Shown: in pieces, positions 12,382 to 23,090 of the stretch | Position numbering within the stretch: the first letter of the stretch is position 1 | Layout: every line of letters starts with the position of its first letter | Assembly: GCA_963691655.1 (NCBI GenBank) | Contig: OY829326.1 | Span: forward strand, 98,641,340-98,705,339 | Direction: 5' to 3' | DNA: 64,000 bases | Source: Toxonevra muliebris | Lineage: Eukaryota > Arthropoda > Insecta > Diptera > Pallopteridae | Notes under the pieces: model-generated | Told to the model about the DNA's origin: nothing | Databases searched by the model: none | Seen by the model: only the letters and a program-made list of their open reading frames with translations | Translations under genes and position numbers: made by a program

Positions 12382-13764
12382 ATGGTGCAACAACAATTTC
12401 GCACATTCAGCAATTTTATACAAGTGCCGCTGATATTCTATAAAACAATTGGTGAAGAAATTTACGAACATCGCTCCGCCAATCAGCTCCGAAGTCTACT
12501 CTACAAAGTGCTCTTCTATGTGGGTTTCATTAATTTTAATGCACTGGTTGCCGGTGAAATTGTTTACTTTCTCAATGCACTCAAATCAATGGCCACTGTA
12601 CTGGAGGCTACTGCAGTAGCACCCTGTATTGGATTTTCTCTTGTTGCAGATTTTAAACAAATGGCATTGGCGCGTCACAAGCAAATGTTTCGTGAGCATT
12701 TAGATGAATTGGAAACAATATTTCCGTCCAGTGTTGCTGAACAAATTGAATACAAGTTGCAGGAACGTGAACGCACTATGCAACGTGTTATGCTCATATT
12801 TACACTCATTTGCTTGACATATACCTCGACATTCAGTTTGTATCCCGCTTGTAAATCTGCGATAATGTATTTTTTATTTGGAGCTCCAGTTTTTGAGCGA
12901 AATTTCGGTTTTTTCATATGGTATCCATACAATGCAAGCGGTGGCAGTTGGCTCGTCTATTGGGTAACGTATTTGTCACAGGTGCATGGCGCTTATTTAG
13001 CAGGCGTAGCTTTTCTCTCAGCCGATCTTATGCTGGTTGCATCAGTGACGCAGTTGAATATGCATTTCGATCATATCTCGGAGTGTTTGCAAAATTTCAA
13101 AGTGAATATTGTAAATGATGAGGAGAATGTGAAGTTTTTACAGCAACAGATAGCGCGACATGGAAAGTGTTTGGAGTGAGTTTGTAGTAGTAGTTGCGAG
13201 GCAAATATTTTCTGTCTTTTCTCCATTTTAGACTAAGTGAACAAGTTAATAGCATTTTTAGTTTTTCGCTATTATTGAATTTTCTTACTGCATCTCTGAC
13301 AATTTGCTTTATCGGCTTTCAAGTGACTGCATCCAATATGGAGGATATTATAAAATATTGTATATTTATGATTGCATCAATGCTGCAAGTATTCATTGTT
13401 TGCTATTATGGTGATGAGCTAATGACGGCAGTGAGTGTGTGTGTGTGAATGTTTTGTAATATTTATTTAGTCAATTCTTATCTCATAGAGTATGCGCGTT
13501 GGGGTTGCCGCTTACAATCAAAATTGGCTTGATTCTAGCACCAAATATAAACGTATGTTATTGCAGATTATGTTGCGTAGTCAGAAGGCCGCATCGATAC
13601 GTGCACCAACCTTTCCACCCATATCTTTCAATACGTACATGAAGGTAAATTGAAGATTTCGAAATTTATTAAATACTTCTCATTCAATTTTGAATTAATT
13701 TTAGGTTATTAGCATGTCATATCAGTTCTTTGCATTGCTGAGGACAACTTACTATGGCGATTAA
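12382..13764 (+). CDS. Odorant receptor (insect 7-transmembrane OR, Or85-like), four exons
   Basis: Spliced exons are 12382-13175, 13232-13430, 13489-13644 and 13705-13764, giving 402 residues, the usual length for the family. Introns are 56, 58 and 60 bp with GTGAGT/GTGAGT/GTAAAT donors and TTTTAG/CATAG/TTTTAG acceptors; every junction keeps the frame. Such receptors pair with Orco as odour-gated cation channels in olfactory neuron dendrites. Supporting features are hydrophobic segments near residues 41-63, 71-90, 135-155, 195-225, 270-290 and 305-325, with the last at the C-terminus. Family motifs include HGAYLAG near 202, a long loop ending HGKCLELSE, then YNQNW and SYQFFALLRTTY in the last two exons. 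The start is the first ATG (TAAAAATGG). Closest recalled resemblance is to Drosophila Or85b/Or85c-type receptors; the ligand is unknown. No stop or frameshift interrupts it, so it looks functional. Confidence 0.93.
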
Positions 13765-14760
13765 TCACAGGATTGTGAAAAAGAAATTGTATATTTAAAA
13801 ATTACTTAAGAAATCGTTCACTCCTTCGGTGACAGTTGTTTAACTATAAACTTTAAATGAAATTATATACATTAGTGCTATTTCCTTATGTAGTTCAGAA
13901 AATTCCTCATGCAAACAAAATATTATAAACTATTCACGATTAAAGAGTTGCATCTGTTCACATATACAACCTAGACATATAAATGTAATTCATACCTTAT
14001 ATTTACACATACATATCTACAATTAATTGATTTATTCTCCAACATAACATCATCGATCTCCTTCTCGTGCGAATGAATGAATGTGTCTTTAACTCATGCT
14101 TCAATTAAATAGTCATAATTTATGGCTGCACAATGTTAAATTAATTAAGTTAACATAATTTGCAAACCTATTCAATTTTCCTATGTATGTGTGTGTGTGT
14201 AGTCTCCATTGTCTTATTAAGTTTACATGCCTGTACAATACTCTGCTGCACTTCACTCATTCCACTTAAAATATACATATGCGTGAAAGTACATGTGTAA
14301 AATATATGTATATTATTTATTACATACATACTCAAACAAATACATCGATACATACATACATTCACACATCAAGCTATAGATTCGTATATGCTTTGGCGTC
14401 AAATTCATAGCAATTTAATTTTTATGAAATTAATTTCATGTGCAAGTAAACTCTAATGACTTAAGACGCTTTAATACATTTAGTTGCATGAATTATGTAT
14501 GTGTAATTGCATGAAATTATGTATACATACCGCAGTGTATATAATAGTGAGAAAGCAGCGAATTCAAATATAAGCTGGTACAATTTATGTACTGAATTCA
14601 GAAATGTAGAAAGAACGGGAACAATCGGAGAAGTTTCAATAGGAACTTTTACTTTGACGCACTGTTGCCTCTTACTCATTTAATTTTGTACCAATATTTC
14701 CAAAAAAAATGTACCAAATGGGGAAACAATGTACCATTTGTTTTATATAGAATAAATACT
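13765..14760. other. 3' flank of the receptor gene, non-coding
   Basis: No second receptor exon set was found downstream. The stretch is A+T-rich with short TACATA and GTGTGT microsatellites (about 14180-14350). Open frames on either strand lack any family signature. Confidence 0.5.
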
Positions 14761-14769
14761 ACTACTACA

Positions 14770-15034
14770 ATTATGGCACAACGGCCCATGGAGGGTCAAG
14801 GGCGAGCTTTTCGCATCCATTCATGTTGTGTGAGGTATATTTATACACGAATGGAAGGAACTTTCAGTTTTATGCCGAATCCGAACGGCGAAGTAACATT
14901 TTTGTTTTACTCTAGGAGGTTTGCCATTGTCAGCCAAGAGGTGATGCCGTGTAGAAGAATTGGTATTTTCTATTTTTGATTTTGAGCTTGCCTAAATATG
15001 AACCCGGACCAACCACTAGGCTACGGTGACCACC
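14770..15034 (-). mobile_element. Degenerate tRNA-derived SINE-like repeat
   Basis: Read on the - strand, the element begins GGTCACCGTAGCCTAGTGG. The TAGCCTAGTGG (15023-15013) fits the RNA polymerase III A box (TRGCNNAGYGG). A weak B-box-like GGGTTCATAT follows at 15005-14996, closer than normal, suggesting an internal deletion. The body (GGCAAACCTCC, then GCCGTTCGG) resembles, from memory, a dispersed fly repeat with a GGTTCGAATC B box. Family assignment is recalled, not searched. Confidence 0.4.
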
Positions 15035-15715
15035 ATTTTTTTAAAATTTATTAAAAACTTTTTGTCAGTTTATCATATTGCATTATATTAATAAGTATAT
15101 TGAATTCTAATTTATTCCTTAATTTGTGTTTTTTTTTTATTAGACTCAAGTCAAAAAATTTTCTTTCAGCAGCAGCTGAGCTGAGCTAATGAGGAAGGCT
15201 AATTAAGATGAATATAAATTTAGTTAATGCTTCAAACCACATTTCGTCTACTCTATTTTTAATATAACTTACTTTTTGCAAAAAAATTGCAAAGTCTGAA
15301 CAATTTTCTAATTTCTAAAGTATTTTGAAAAAATGTTTTTAATTCTTGATTACTATAAAAATGAACTTTGCCCAGAGAATGTACCAAATTGGTACAATGT
15401 ACAAAGCGCTGAAAAATGGAAAAAATTTACCAGTTTTGGTAGAATTGTACAAAAGTGGCAACCGTGCTTTGACGAAACTCTAATACGTTCATTAGCATGT
15501 AACCTTCTGTAAATGGGCAATAAATACTACTCATCATCCTATTTCAACAAAATATATATGATCCCCCACTTGCAGTAAAAGTGTAATAGAAAAAGTACAC
15601 AGAAACTGCATTATGAACATAAAACTCATTAGAGTTCAACTTATTTCCGTTTTTGTTTCAACAAAACATTTCAAATTAATTTTAAAATCATCCCTTTGAA
15701 TTCCGAAATAATTAC
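15035..15715. other. Non-coding DNA with TGTACCAAA repeats
   Basis: Short GTACCAAAT/TGTACAAA words cluster at 14690-14740 (just before the SINE) and again at 15380-15470 (just after it). The SINE-like piece may therefore have inserted into an older repeat. No gene is visible. Confidence 0.35.
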
Positions 15716-15721
15716 AGTCAC

Positions 15722-16248
15722 CACGCAAAGAAAAAATTCGTTTCTCAGAAACGAAATTTTCACCAAACGAGCTTCGTTCATGGAATGTTTTCATAATGAG
15801 CGAACATTTATTTATTATAAACGACTGTATTCGGTTGCCATGAATGAAGATTTATTCATCATAAACGGTTCAATTCTTTCACAATAACCGAAAAACATTT
15901 TTCACAAACGTTTCTATTCGGTTGCTATGAACGAACATTTATTTATCATAAACGGTTCAATTCTTTTACAATGAACTAAAAACATTTGCAATAAAATGAA
16001 ATATTTCCCTGAAAAATATAAAAAAGAAAGCAAAAACCATTTTCAAAAAAAATTTGTATTTGCCAGAAAAGAAAATTGCCTTAATTTTATCGTGAACGAA
16101 TCTTCGTTCATCATAAAATTGTTAATCTTTTGCAGAAAACGGTTTTTGTTTCTACAAACACGGCAACGTTCCTCAGAAACATTTTTGTTCAGCGTAAAAG
16201 TAATATATTCTCCACAAACGGACGATAAACGTTTTTTTTCTTTGCGTG
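15722..16248. mobile_element. MITE with CACGCAAAGAAAAAA termini and internal TTCGTT repeats
   Basis: The left end reads CACGCAAAGAAAAAATTCG and the right end, reverse-complemented, CACGCAAAGAAAAAAAACG: 15 matching terminal bases. The interior holds direct repeats of about 87 bp (15839-15925 and 15926 onward) built on ATGAACGAACATTTATTTAT and ATAAACGGTTCAATTCTTT, plus many AACGAA/TTCGTT words in both orientations. No transposase is present. A target duplication was not obvious. Confidence 0.55.
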
Positions 16249-16305
16249 TAGGAATAACCAAATGCGTGCACGATATTTTCACACTTTTTTGATGAAAATT
16301 ATTTT

Positions 16306-17700
16306 GTTTGATCCTGAAAGTATGCAACCCATTCGAAAAATGTGAAAAATTAAAAATTAACGCTTTGAAGCTTGTAAAATAAATTTAAAATCTGTTCCGG
16401 TGTTCAGCGGTTACAGCCGTCAAAAATGAACCTTTAAACCATTATATTTTTAAATCAGAAATATTATTTTGTTGGTAGTTATATACCTTTAGAAATAAGT
16501 TTTCGTTCAAAAGTAATAAATAACACTGTGCAACACAATGAACGAAACCAGAGCAAAAAAAAAAAAATTAATATTTTTTGTTCTGCCAAAAAAAAAAGAG
16601 AAGAAAATTAATATGTTTTTGTTCTGCTTTTTTTTATAAAATACTTTGAAAATCGTTTTTTCCTCGGTTTTCGTTCTATATCGCAAAAATGGATGGTTTT
16701 AGGGTTTTGTCATGGTTTGAGATCCTAGTTTATATTCAAAAATAAACATATTTTTCTCACTTATCTATAAACGATTTCTACTCCAAATGCCAATTTTTGA
16801 AATTTTATTAATAAATTTACCATTAGTAGGATGCTTTTCAAACGCCAATTCATGAGCACCAAAAACTGACCAGCTATAACTGGCTGTACGCTAAACCGAG
16901 ACTTTTGGCCAAATCCTATATTTATAAGGGTTTTTATTGTTAGGTCAAGTACTTTTCAGCTATCAGAGTCATTACGCTGGATCCGAAAATGACCCCATAT
17001 ATTTTTACACAGTGTAATTATTACAGTTTACTCCAAAGAATAAATTTGATGCAGGAAAATTTCAATTGCACTTTATAAATTCTTGATAGGAAATCTTAAT
17101 CAAAGAAAATCTAAATTTTAAAGCTAACTGAAATTCGCGTTGATGAAATGGTGTCGAGGTTATGCCAATATCGCTGATGGAAATAATGACGATTATGACT
17201 GTTACTGCCGAAATAGCATTCCAATTGTTCTGCTTTTGCATTTATGTAATTTATGTACTGTGTGTTCATAAATCTTAATGACGTTTCTCCCTACTCTCTG
17301 TTTCATTCTCTCTTTTGCCCGTTACTGATCTCATCCTTTATCATTGTGTGGTAGCTGTCAATGAAATTTTGCCTCAAAGAAATTTACATAATTCCGATTG
17401 CATTGAAACTTAATGCATATGGTATTTACAGACAGACAGGCACACAAAGCAAGGTAGGCAGAGTAAGGAAGGCATTAGGATAAACTATAGTAAAATCAAA
17501 TGCGAGCATGAGAGAGGCTAAATGCAATGAATGATGTGATATCTTGTCATTGTTCTTTTTGTTATTCTTGTTGTTGTTGTTGCTATTGTATTTTAACACC
17601 CAATGTTAATGACAATTGAAATGTATATTGCAGACAATTGAATTAGGTCACGGTTATGCAAAAACTTTAAGTTTGGAAAAATAATTTGTTTTGAAAGTTG
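16306..17700. other. Non-coding DNA, one copy of a dispersed AAAGTATGCAAC motif
   Basis: A phrase near 16311 (TGATCCTGAAAGTATGCAAC) closely resembles one near 30051 and the unit starts of the tandem array at 23576-24048. No gene is visible. A GTTGTTGTTGTTG run lies near 17570. Confidence 0.4.
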
Positions 17701-17773
17701 TGAGCTTCCATGAAATTAAAAAATTATTCCATAACTTGCGTAAAAAATACACAATTTTTTTTAAAGGAGGAGA

Positions 17774-18072
17774 TTAATGTTTGAATATGATTTCGGGCAT
17801 GTGGTCGCCGCGGCTGGCGTCTGTTCATGGCGTAATTTGGAGGTCCAATTTTCAAACATTCTTCGCAGTAAATCAACTTATATTTCGGCAATAACATGAC
17901 AAATGTTGGCTTCCAAGTGCTCAATTGTTTCTGGTTTATCGGCTTAGACATTAGGCTTTATATATGCCCAAAGGAAATTATCTTATGTCGTTCAATCGGC
18001 CGAACGAGGTGGCCAGTTAGGAGTTCCATTTCGTGAAATTAATCGTTCGTCAAATCTTTCTTTGTGTAAATT
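17774..18072 (-). pseudogene. C-terminal remnant of a mariner/Tc1-superfamily transposase
   Basis: Read from 18072 downward, frame-broken translation gives RFDERLIS, NWPPRS, a damaged D.T..DNFLWAYIK, then DKPETIEHLEANI, LRRMFENW and finally HMPEIIFKH before a stop at 17774. This order (NWPPRS-DLTPxDYFLWG-KPxTIExL-ENW-HMPEIIF) is the C-terminal half of an insect mariner-type DDE transposase. Several stops and frameshifts interrupt it and the N-terminal part is not recognisable upstream, so it is a dead fragment. Family identity rests on recalled motifs. Confidence 0.75.
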
Positions 18073-18618
18073 ACGATAAGTTAATGATCGGCAGTAGAGC
18101 AACCATTATGCTTCTTGATAGGGTCTACTCCATTAGAAGTGTCCTCGACCAGGTCAAGCACGTTAGTGGATTGAATTGCTACCATTTCCAGTTCACTAAG
18201 TAAGCTGATAGTGGCAGCAAAAGAATCTGTCTTGAACCTCACAATGATAAGGATGAGACTCCAATTAGTCCTGTTGAATTTACATAACTTTGAAAGAAGT
18301 TCAAAATGACCTAAAATGCCAAACCTAACGTTTCACTATCACAAAAAAAGTATAATTTCGCAGACCTGCGTAATCATTTAATTTAATTTTGATAACTGAT
18401 TTAATAGAATAACACTTTGCTACAAATAAAAATTGATTTACATGATCAGTTTGGCCATTAAAATTACAGTTTCTCTCCATTTTCCAAATATTTCAATCAC
18501 CAAAAGTTTTTTTTTAGTCCCAGTACAGTTATTTTAATTTTCTTATTGTGCGCGACTCGAATTATTGAAACTTAGTGTCTATGGAAAGTGATGGAAAAAT
18601 TTGGCAAACGCAGAGAGA

Positions 18619-18696
18619 TCGTCGCCTGAGAATTGATTTGGCGTGTGTGTAAAAGTATTCGTATGCCTATACGCCAAATCAATTCTCAGGCGACGA
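18619..18696. repeat. 78-bp perfect hairpin (26-bp arms, 26-bp loop)
   Basis: The left arm at 18619-18644 starts TCGTCGCCTGAGAATTGATT and is the exact reverse complement of 18671-18696. It lies just beyond the 3' end of the first SVWC-like gene copy. The corresponding place beside the second copy (about 20800-20820) lacks it, while flanking bases align, so it is an insertion. GAT/GATA on either side may be a short target duplication. Confidence 0.85.
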
Positions 18697-18733
18697 GATA
18701 ATAACTTTTATGGCCAATCTATACATTTATAGG

Positions 18734-19168
18734 TCAGAATCCTTGTACAATTTTCGTGCAGCACATTGCATTATAGAGATTGGAATCTCCCTCTACCTTA
18801 CACTGGGGGACCACCTTCTTGAAATCCAAATCTTCCGACCTATAAATAAATGAAAAAATATTTTGTGACGTGGTAATATAAAGAAACGCAACAATTTGAT
18901 GGAGGTAATTACATCTCCCACTAGCGCCTTTATACAATTGCGGAAGTTTACTCTATTTTGAGAGCCCCAGAGTCGTCCTGTAAATTAATCAGTTTTAAAA
19001 TATATGTTATGAAAAATGTGTATGTGTTTTTGAATACCAACTGTTACATTCTTGGGTAGCTCTAGCCAATAATTCTTCCAATGATTCGGCTTCTGTTACA
19101 ATTATGTAAATGCTTAAAAATAGCACAATAGATAACTTGAAGGTTTCAGTTATAGAAATCTTAGACAT
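18734..19168 (-). pseudogene. Small secreted cysteine-containing protein, SVWC-like (copy 1)
   Basis: Exon 1 (19168-19042) starts MSKISITETFKLSIVLFLSI, a clear signal peptide, and ends at C41-N. Exon 2 (18977-18913, 65 nt) continues the frame and contains NCIKA. Exon 3 begins near 18882 after TTTATAG. Its apparent reading SEDLDFKKVVPQCKVEGDSN, then YNAMCCTKIVQGF and stop at 18734, needs a different phase from exon 2. Against copy 2, exon 3 here is about 38 nt shorter before the CKV cysteine, so a frameshifting deletion is likely. The ending C-KVEGD-x5-6-CC recalls single-domain von Willebrand factor C proteins (the group of Drosophila Vago), secreted peptides linked to infection or nutrition. 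Probable pseudogene; splice choices are my own. Confidence 0.45.
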
Positions 19169-20922
19169 GCTCGCTATGTAGAGATAGATGCGTTTATTCG
19201 AAGATTCAACTCTCTAGAATGAACTGCCAAGACTGAAACGTTTTTGTGTAAAAGAGTCCCATTTATTTAATTATCCCATAATTTTGATAGTATATTTATT
19301 ACCTTTTTTTTTGTTGATTACAGCAACCATTACCATATAGATTGAGTATATTTCAGTCACGATATCTATGACGAATCGATTGATGGATTTATTTCATGCA
19401 AAAGTATGTAGGGTATTCTTCCTCAAGAGTCCTAGTCAAATATTTGACTCTGACCTATAAATGTATTTAAATTTCTGAACAAATTTTTGAATTTTAATTT
19501 TTATGTAGTGAATTTTAAAGCATTTTTTATGAACAGTTGCATAAAAATAGTGTAGTTACAAATAAAAAGAAAAAAATTTTTATTATCATTTTTCAAAATT
19601 TTTATCAGTTTTGACCCTATTGGGCATTTTTTTTATTTCATTGGAAAGCTAAGATTCGGTAAATTATTTTCATTTTTAAAATATTGCCCGGCACCGACCG
19701 CAAGGTAGTACAACTTCTTAGGATTGGAAAAGGTTTTTAAAGAGCCTGTTATATTTTTTTTGGTAAGTTGTCTGATATTACTGATATACTCTTGTACCTG
19801 TTTCTCAAAATGTTTAAAATAAACCAACACTGTAGGACAGAGTAGAATTTTGTAAAACAAAAGCTTAATTCTCAGCAAAATCGCAAAAAATTATAAATTC
19901 ATCATTTTGAAACAAATTTTCCAGAAATGATTTTGAGTTTAATCATGCACCTATCTGTTTTTGTTCAAGAATCAAATTTATTTCACTGATTTTGTTTAGC
20001 ATTTGACTAACCAGGACAGTTTTTACAGCTTCCTAAATAATAAGCGCTTGTTAGATTAGAACAAAGAAGAAGATTGAAACAATCGTTTTCAAGCTTTCTA
20101 AAATTTCTTCTAAATCGTTTCACAAACATTGAATATCATTGCTATTTATCATTAATCGCACATTTTTGTGGTACACGCAGACGCAGACTGTATGGTTTCT
20201 GCTGTTTCTTGTTAAAGCACAATGTGTTGGTCTCAATTGAGCAAATTTCGAAAAGCTCATGCTAATTTCTTTATGTTCAGAGTTAAAAAGAGAGTACGAC
20301 TCCTTGACTCCTATTATTTTTCCGAACCGATACAAAGTTTTGTATTCCTATTTTTTGGCAAGATTTTTATTGCATTAAGTTCAAGCTTGGAGTGGGAAGT
20401 GCTAAAATTTCCTGTTCTGAAACTAACTTCTTTGCAGCTCTAACACTGCTATAAAACTGACATAATTTTTTTCTGCCCCAACAAATTGATGCAAGCGTAA
20501 GAAGATTAATGCTTTGTCATCTTAAAAAAAAGAAGTTTATTTCGCAAGCCTGTGTAGTCGCTGTTTTATTTTGAAAATCGATGAATAAGAAAAAATTATG
20601 CTACAAATGATAACATTTAAATGTACAAAAGAAATAAAAATTACTGTTTTTCTCCATTTACCAAATATTTCTATCATCTCAAGTCTTTTATTTAGGCCTA
20701 TTCTAATTTTCTTACCTTGCATAGCTTTAATAACGAAATCGCAACCACATCCAGGTGCTTTCAAGCGTCCATAAAAAAAATCAAAGTGATGGAGAGATTC
20801 GGCAAATAGAAAAAGATAATATTTATTACATATAAGTCTAAGCCCTTGCATATTTTCCGTGCAGCACCGGCTATTATAGAGATCTGAATCTCCATTAGTA
20901 ATAATGTAAATACATCATATAT

Positions 20923-21377
20923 TCAAACTTTGCATCCCGCAGTTGTACGACTCTCGGCATTAAGCTTTGGTCCAAATTGCCAATGCCCTTCAGGAAAACT
21001 TTCTTTTGCCTATAAATAAAGTAGCAGATTTTTGTTATTTGGTAATAAAAAAAAGCAATTTGATAGAGATAAATACAGTGAGTGTTTTGTGTGCTATACA
21101 CTGTTGCAAGCAGTTTGTCAAATCATCACCCGAGAGGCCAGCTGCCAAATAGTTAGTTTTAAAATAGATATGAAATATCTTTATTAATAAATATCGCAAA
21201 AAAATGTATAGATATTTTATTTTTTTTTTTCGAATACCAACCATTCAGGATTGTACAATCTTTGGTAGTTTTAGCTACAAAATTTTCCACTGAATCCGTT
21301 ACAACTGTGTATATATGCATGCTTAAAACTAGCACTAAGGCTAGCTTTAAGGATTTAGTTGTAGAAATCTTAGACAT
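20923..21377 (-). pseudogene. Small secreted cysteine-containing protein, SVWC-like (copy 2)
   Basis: Exon 1 (21377-21242) starts MSKISTTKSLKLALVLVLSM, a signal peptide, and ends near KDC-TILN. Exon 2 (21141-21077) is 65 nt as in copy 1 and encodes TNCLQQC, a C-x3-C pair. Exon 3 (21009 down) keeps phase 0 and reads AKESFPEGHW..RTTAGCKV before TGA at 20923. Beyond this stop, after about 28 extra bases, the copy-1-like GDSDLYNSRCCTENMQG is still readable at about 20890-20840 and runs into a longer open frame to 20537. That implies either an insertion that broke the gene or a tiny unrecognised intron. Cysteine layout (C-x15-C-x3-C ... GCK ... CC) fits SVWC. Conserved exon lengths suggest both copies descend from a real gene. 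Confidence 0.45.
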
Positions 21378-21649
21378 ATTCGATATGTACAGATAGAAAA
21401 ATTGATTCGAAGATTGAATTCTCAAGATTGAACTGTTGTTGCATTAATGAGTGTTATTTATATGATTACGCCACAATTTTGATAATATAATAGTTAGCTT
21501 ACTACCATATGATAATTAAAAATTAGTTATAGCAATTTTAATATAATATAAACTGAGCCACGATATCTATGACGAATTGATTAGTGTATTTATCGCATGC
21601 AAAAATGTTTTCTACGGTAGAAATATACTGTTGCAAAGGAGTATCAATT

Positions 21650-22500
21650 TCATGTGTGAAGAAGTGAACTTATAAAAATGCTTTAAACATACAAAATTAT
21701 TACGAGACCATAAATTGCACAAAAGAACTAAAGTTTTATCTAAATCAATTTTTTATGGTTTAAATATTTTTAAAGTCACAAATTCATAATTTTGATTTTG
21801 TGATGAAAACAATCGAATCTTTTCTATTTAATATGATTCTGGCTTACATTCCATTTTCTTGCTTTTCTGGTTTCAAGGCAGTTTATTGCGATTATAACTG
21901 GACATTTATTGCTAATATTCCATTTCATTGCCCTCTTTAATTGTATAATTTTTCCTACTTATTTTTGTTTAACTCTCTTAAGTAATTGGCTGGATCTCAT
22001 TGGTAGTCAACTTAACTTATTAAGATTTTTTCGAAGGACACATATCAGATCCTGTTTTAAGTAAAATTAATAATTACCATCGAATCGAAAAAAGTCGTTT
22101 TGATTTTGTTTTCCTCAATATGTGTTATCTGAAAGTCATTATTGAAAAACAATTGTACACATAATATTTCGATTTTGGATTACACTTTTTTTATTAGACG
22201 CAACTACAATGTAGTTTCATTAAAATACATCAAAGGTATTTTTCTCGAATAGTCCTTAGAAACGCGGTTGCTTTCTTGGATTGCATGTCTCTGTATCGAT
22301 TGCACAATTTAACAGCGACTTTGACATCCATTTCACGATGGAACATTTTGATGTGATACCATCTTTACTCGGTGCTGAAGAAAAATTTGTAGTGGAGTGA
22401 ATTGATAGAAATTAAAATCAAATGCCACGTCGGTGTCGTGTAAGGTTTCATAGTATGTGTGTTAGTTTATAAGTGTGTGTTTTATTTGTCTCACTTGCTT
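21650..22500. other. Non-coding A+T-rich DNA
   Basis: No gene or recognised repeat. A slightly less A+T-rich patch at 22230-22400 has a broken - strand frame that I could not assign. Confidence 0.4.
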
Positions 22501-22504
22501 TGCT

Positions 22505-22650
22505 TAGAAAAACAAAACTCCAAAATAGTAACTGCCAAATTCATGACGCTATAGCCTAGTTGTCTACTACGTTGGCCAAGTTTCAAATTCTTTTTCTTTT
22601 TACATTTTTTTTTTAAGGTTCAATCCCTACAAATTTGAATATTTTTTTTT
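22505..22650 (+). mobile_element. tRNA-derived SINE-like element (copy 1)
   Basis: Contains ATAGCCTAGTTG (22551-22562; A-box-like TRGCNNAGTTG) and GGTTCAATCCC (22617-22627; B-box-like GGTTCRANYCC), followed by a T-rich tail. The stretch from AAACTCCAAAATA through TTGTCTA recurs in diverged form at about 27052-27108, so it is a dispersed family. Confidence 0.45.
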
Positions 22651-22735
22651 AATTATAGTTATGCTATATTTATTCGTATATAACATTATTGTTTTTTTTT
22701 TTATTTATTATTTTGAGTTGTCATATTGATGAAAT

Positions 22736-22822
22736 TTTTCCGGACTCGAACCTGTGTCTGAAACTCGACGGCATCGTGACTGTCTACCAAAGCGCTTACC
22801 AATTTACCCACTCTAGCAAACA
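22736..22822 (-). mobile_element. tRNA-like sequence / SINE head, opposite strand
   Basis: On the - strand, TGGGTAAATTGGTAAGCGC (about 22812-22794) looks like a tRNA D-arm/A box, and GGTTCGAGTCC (22752-22742) is a perfect B box. They are about 42 nt apart, tRNA-like spacing. The 5' and 3' ends do not pair as an acceptor stem and an A-rich tail follows, so this is more likely a SINE head or tRNA pseudogene than a working tRNA. Confidence 0.5.
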
Positions 22823-22949
22823 TTTTTTACATTATTTTATACTTGTAATTTGTGCTGCATTAGTTACTGTCTTTTGGTAAACAATGCAAGAAGTAAGAAA
22901 GACATTTAGAATTTATTGATTCAATCAGAAACATAAATTACAATTACAA

Positions 22950-23090
22950 ATTTCCAGTCCCCGTCTTGTGTAATGATGGTACCAAGATAGCAAAACTTCG
23001 GCATGTCTTCAATAGTCGCAAGGTTACCGTCAATATGGAATGCAAGCGGTTCCTGATTCAATGTCTGCAGTGTAGGGGCGCTTGTAGCTC
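22950..23090 (-). mobile_element. LINE reverse-transcriptase fragment
   Basis: The - strand frame reads LNQEPLAFHIDGN, then IEDMPKFCYLGTIITQDGDW. The I.IDG....VE.F.YLG..I..DG pattern is typical of the region after the catalytic motif in non-LTR retrotransposon reverse transcriptases. Only about 45 residues survive. Confidence 0.5.

Larger units (their letters stand above)
18330..21615. repeat. Tandem gene-sized duplication (two units, about 1.1 kb each)
   Basis: Unit 1 (about 18337-19440) and unit 2 (about 20520-21615) align in order outside the exons as well: TTTCTCCATTT.CCAAATATTTC downstream, AAGTGATGGA..ATT.GGCAAA, then the coding part, then CACGATATCTATGACGAATYGATT upstream. The 1.1-kb spacer (about 19450-20520) shows no such match. 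The order and orientation show a direct tandem duplication, old enough for many substitutions and indels. Confidence 0.7.

Noticed and set aside
12203..12406. - strand frame overlapping the receptor start
   Set aside because: Hydrophobic by chance in A+T-rich DNA; no homology and it overlaps the receptor's start region.
12675..13118. Open frames on the - strand (12675-12932) and in a second + frame (12918-13118) within the receptor gene
   Set aside because: They overlap exon 1 of the odorant receptor in other frames and have no family features.
20537..20851. - strand 104-codon frame with CGCDFVIKAMQGK as an independent gene
   Set aside because: It begins inside the decayed third exon of the second SVWC-like copy; a GTAAGA donor-like site exists but copy 1 does not conserve the frame.
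22736..22822. Functional tRNA gene on the - strand
   Set aside because: B box is perfect but the acceptor ends do not pair and an A-rich tail follows; it is better read as a SINE head or pseudogene.
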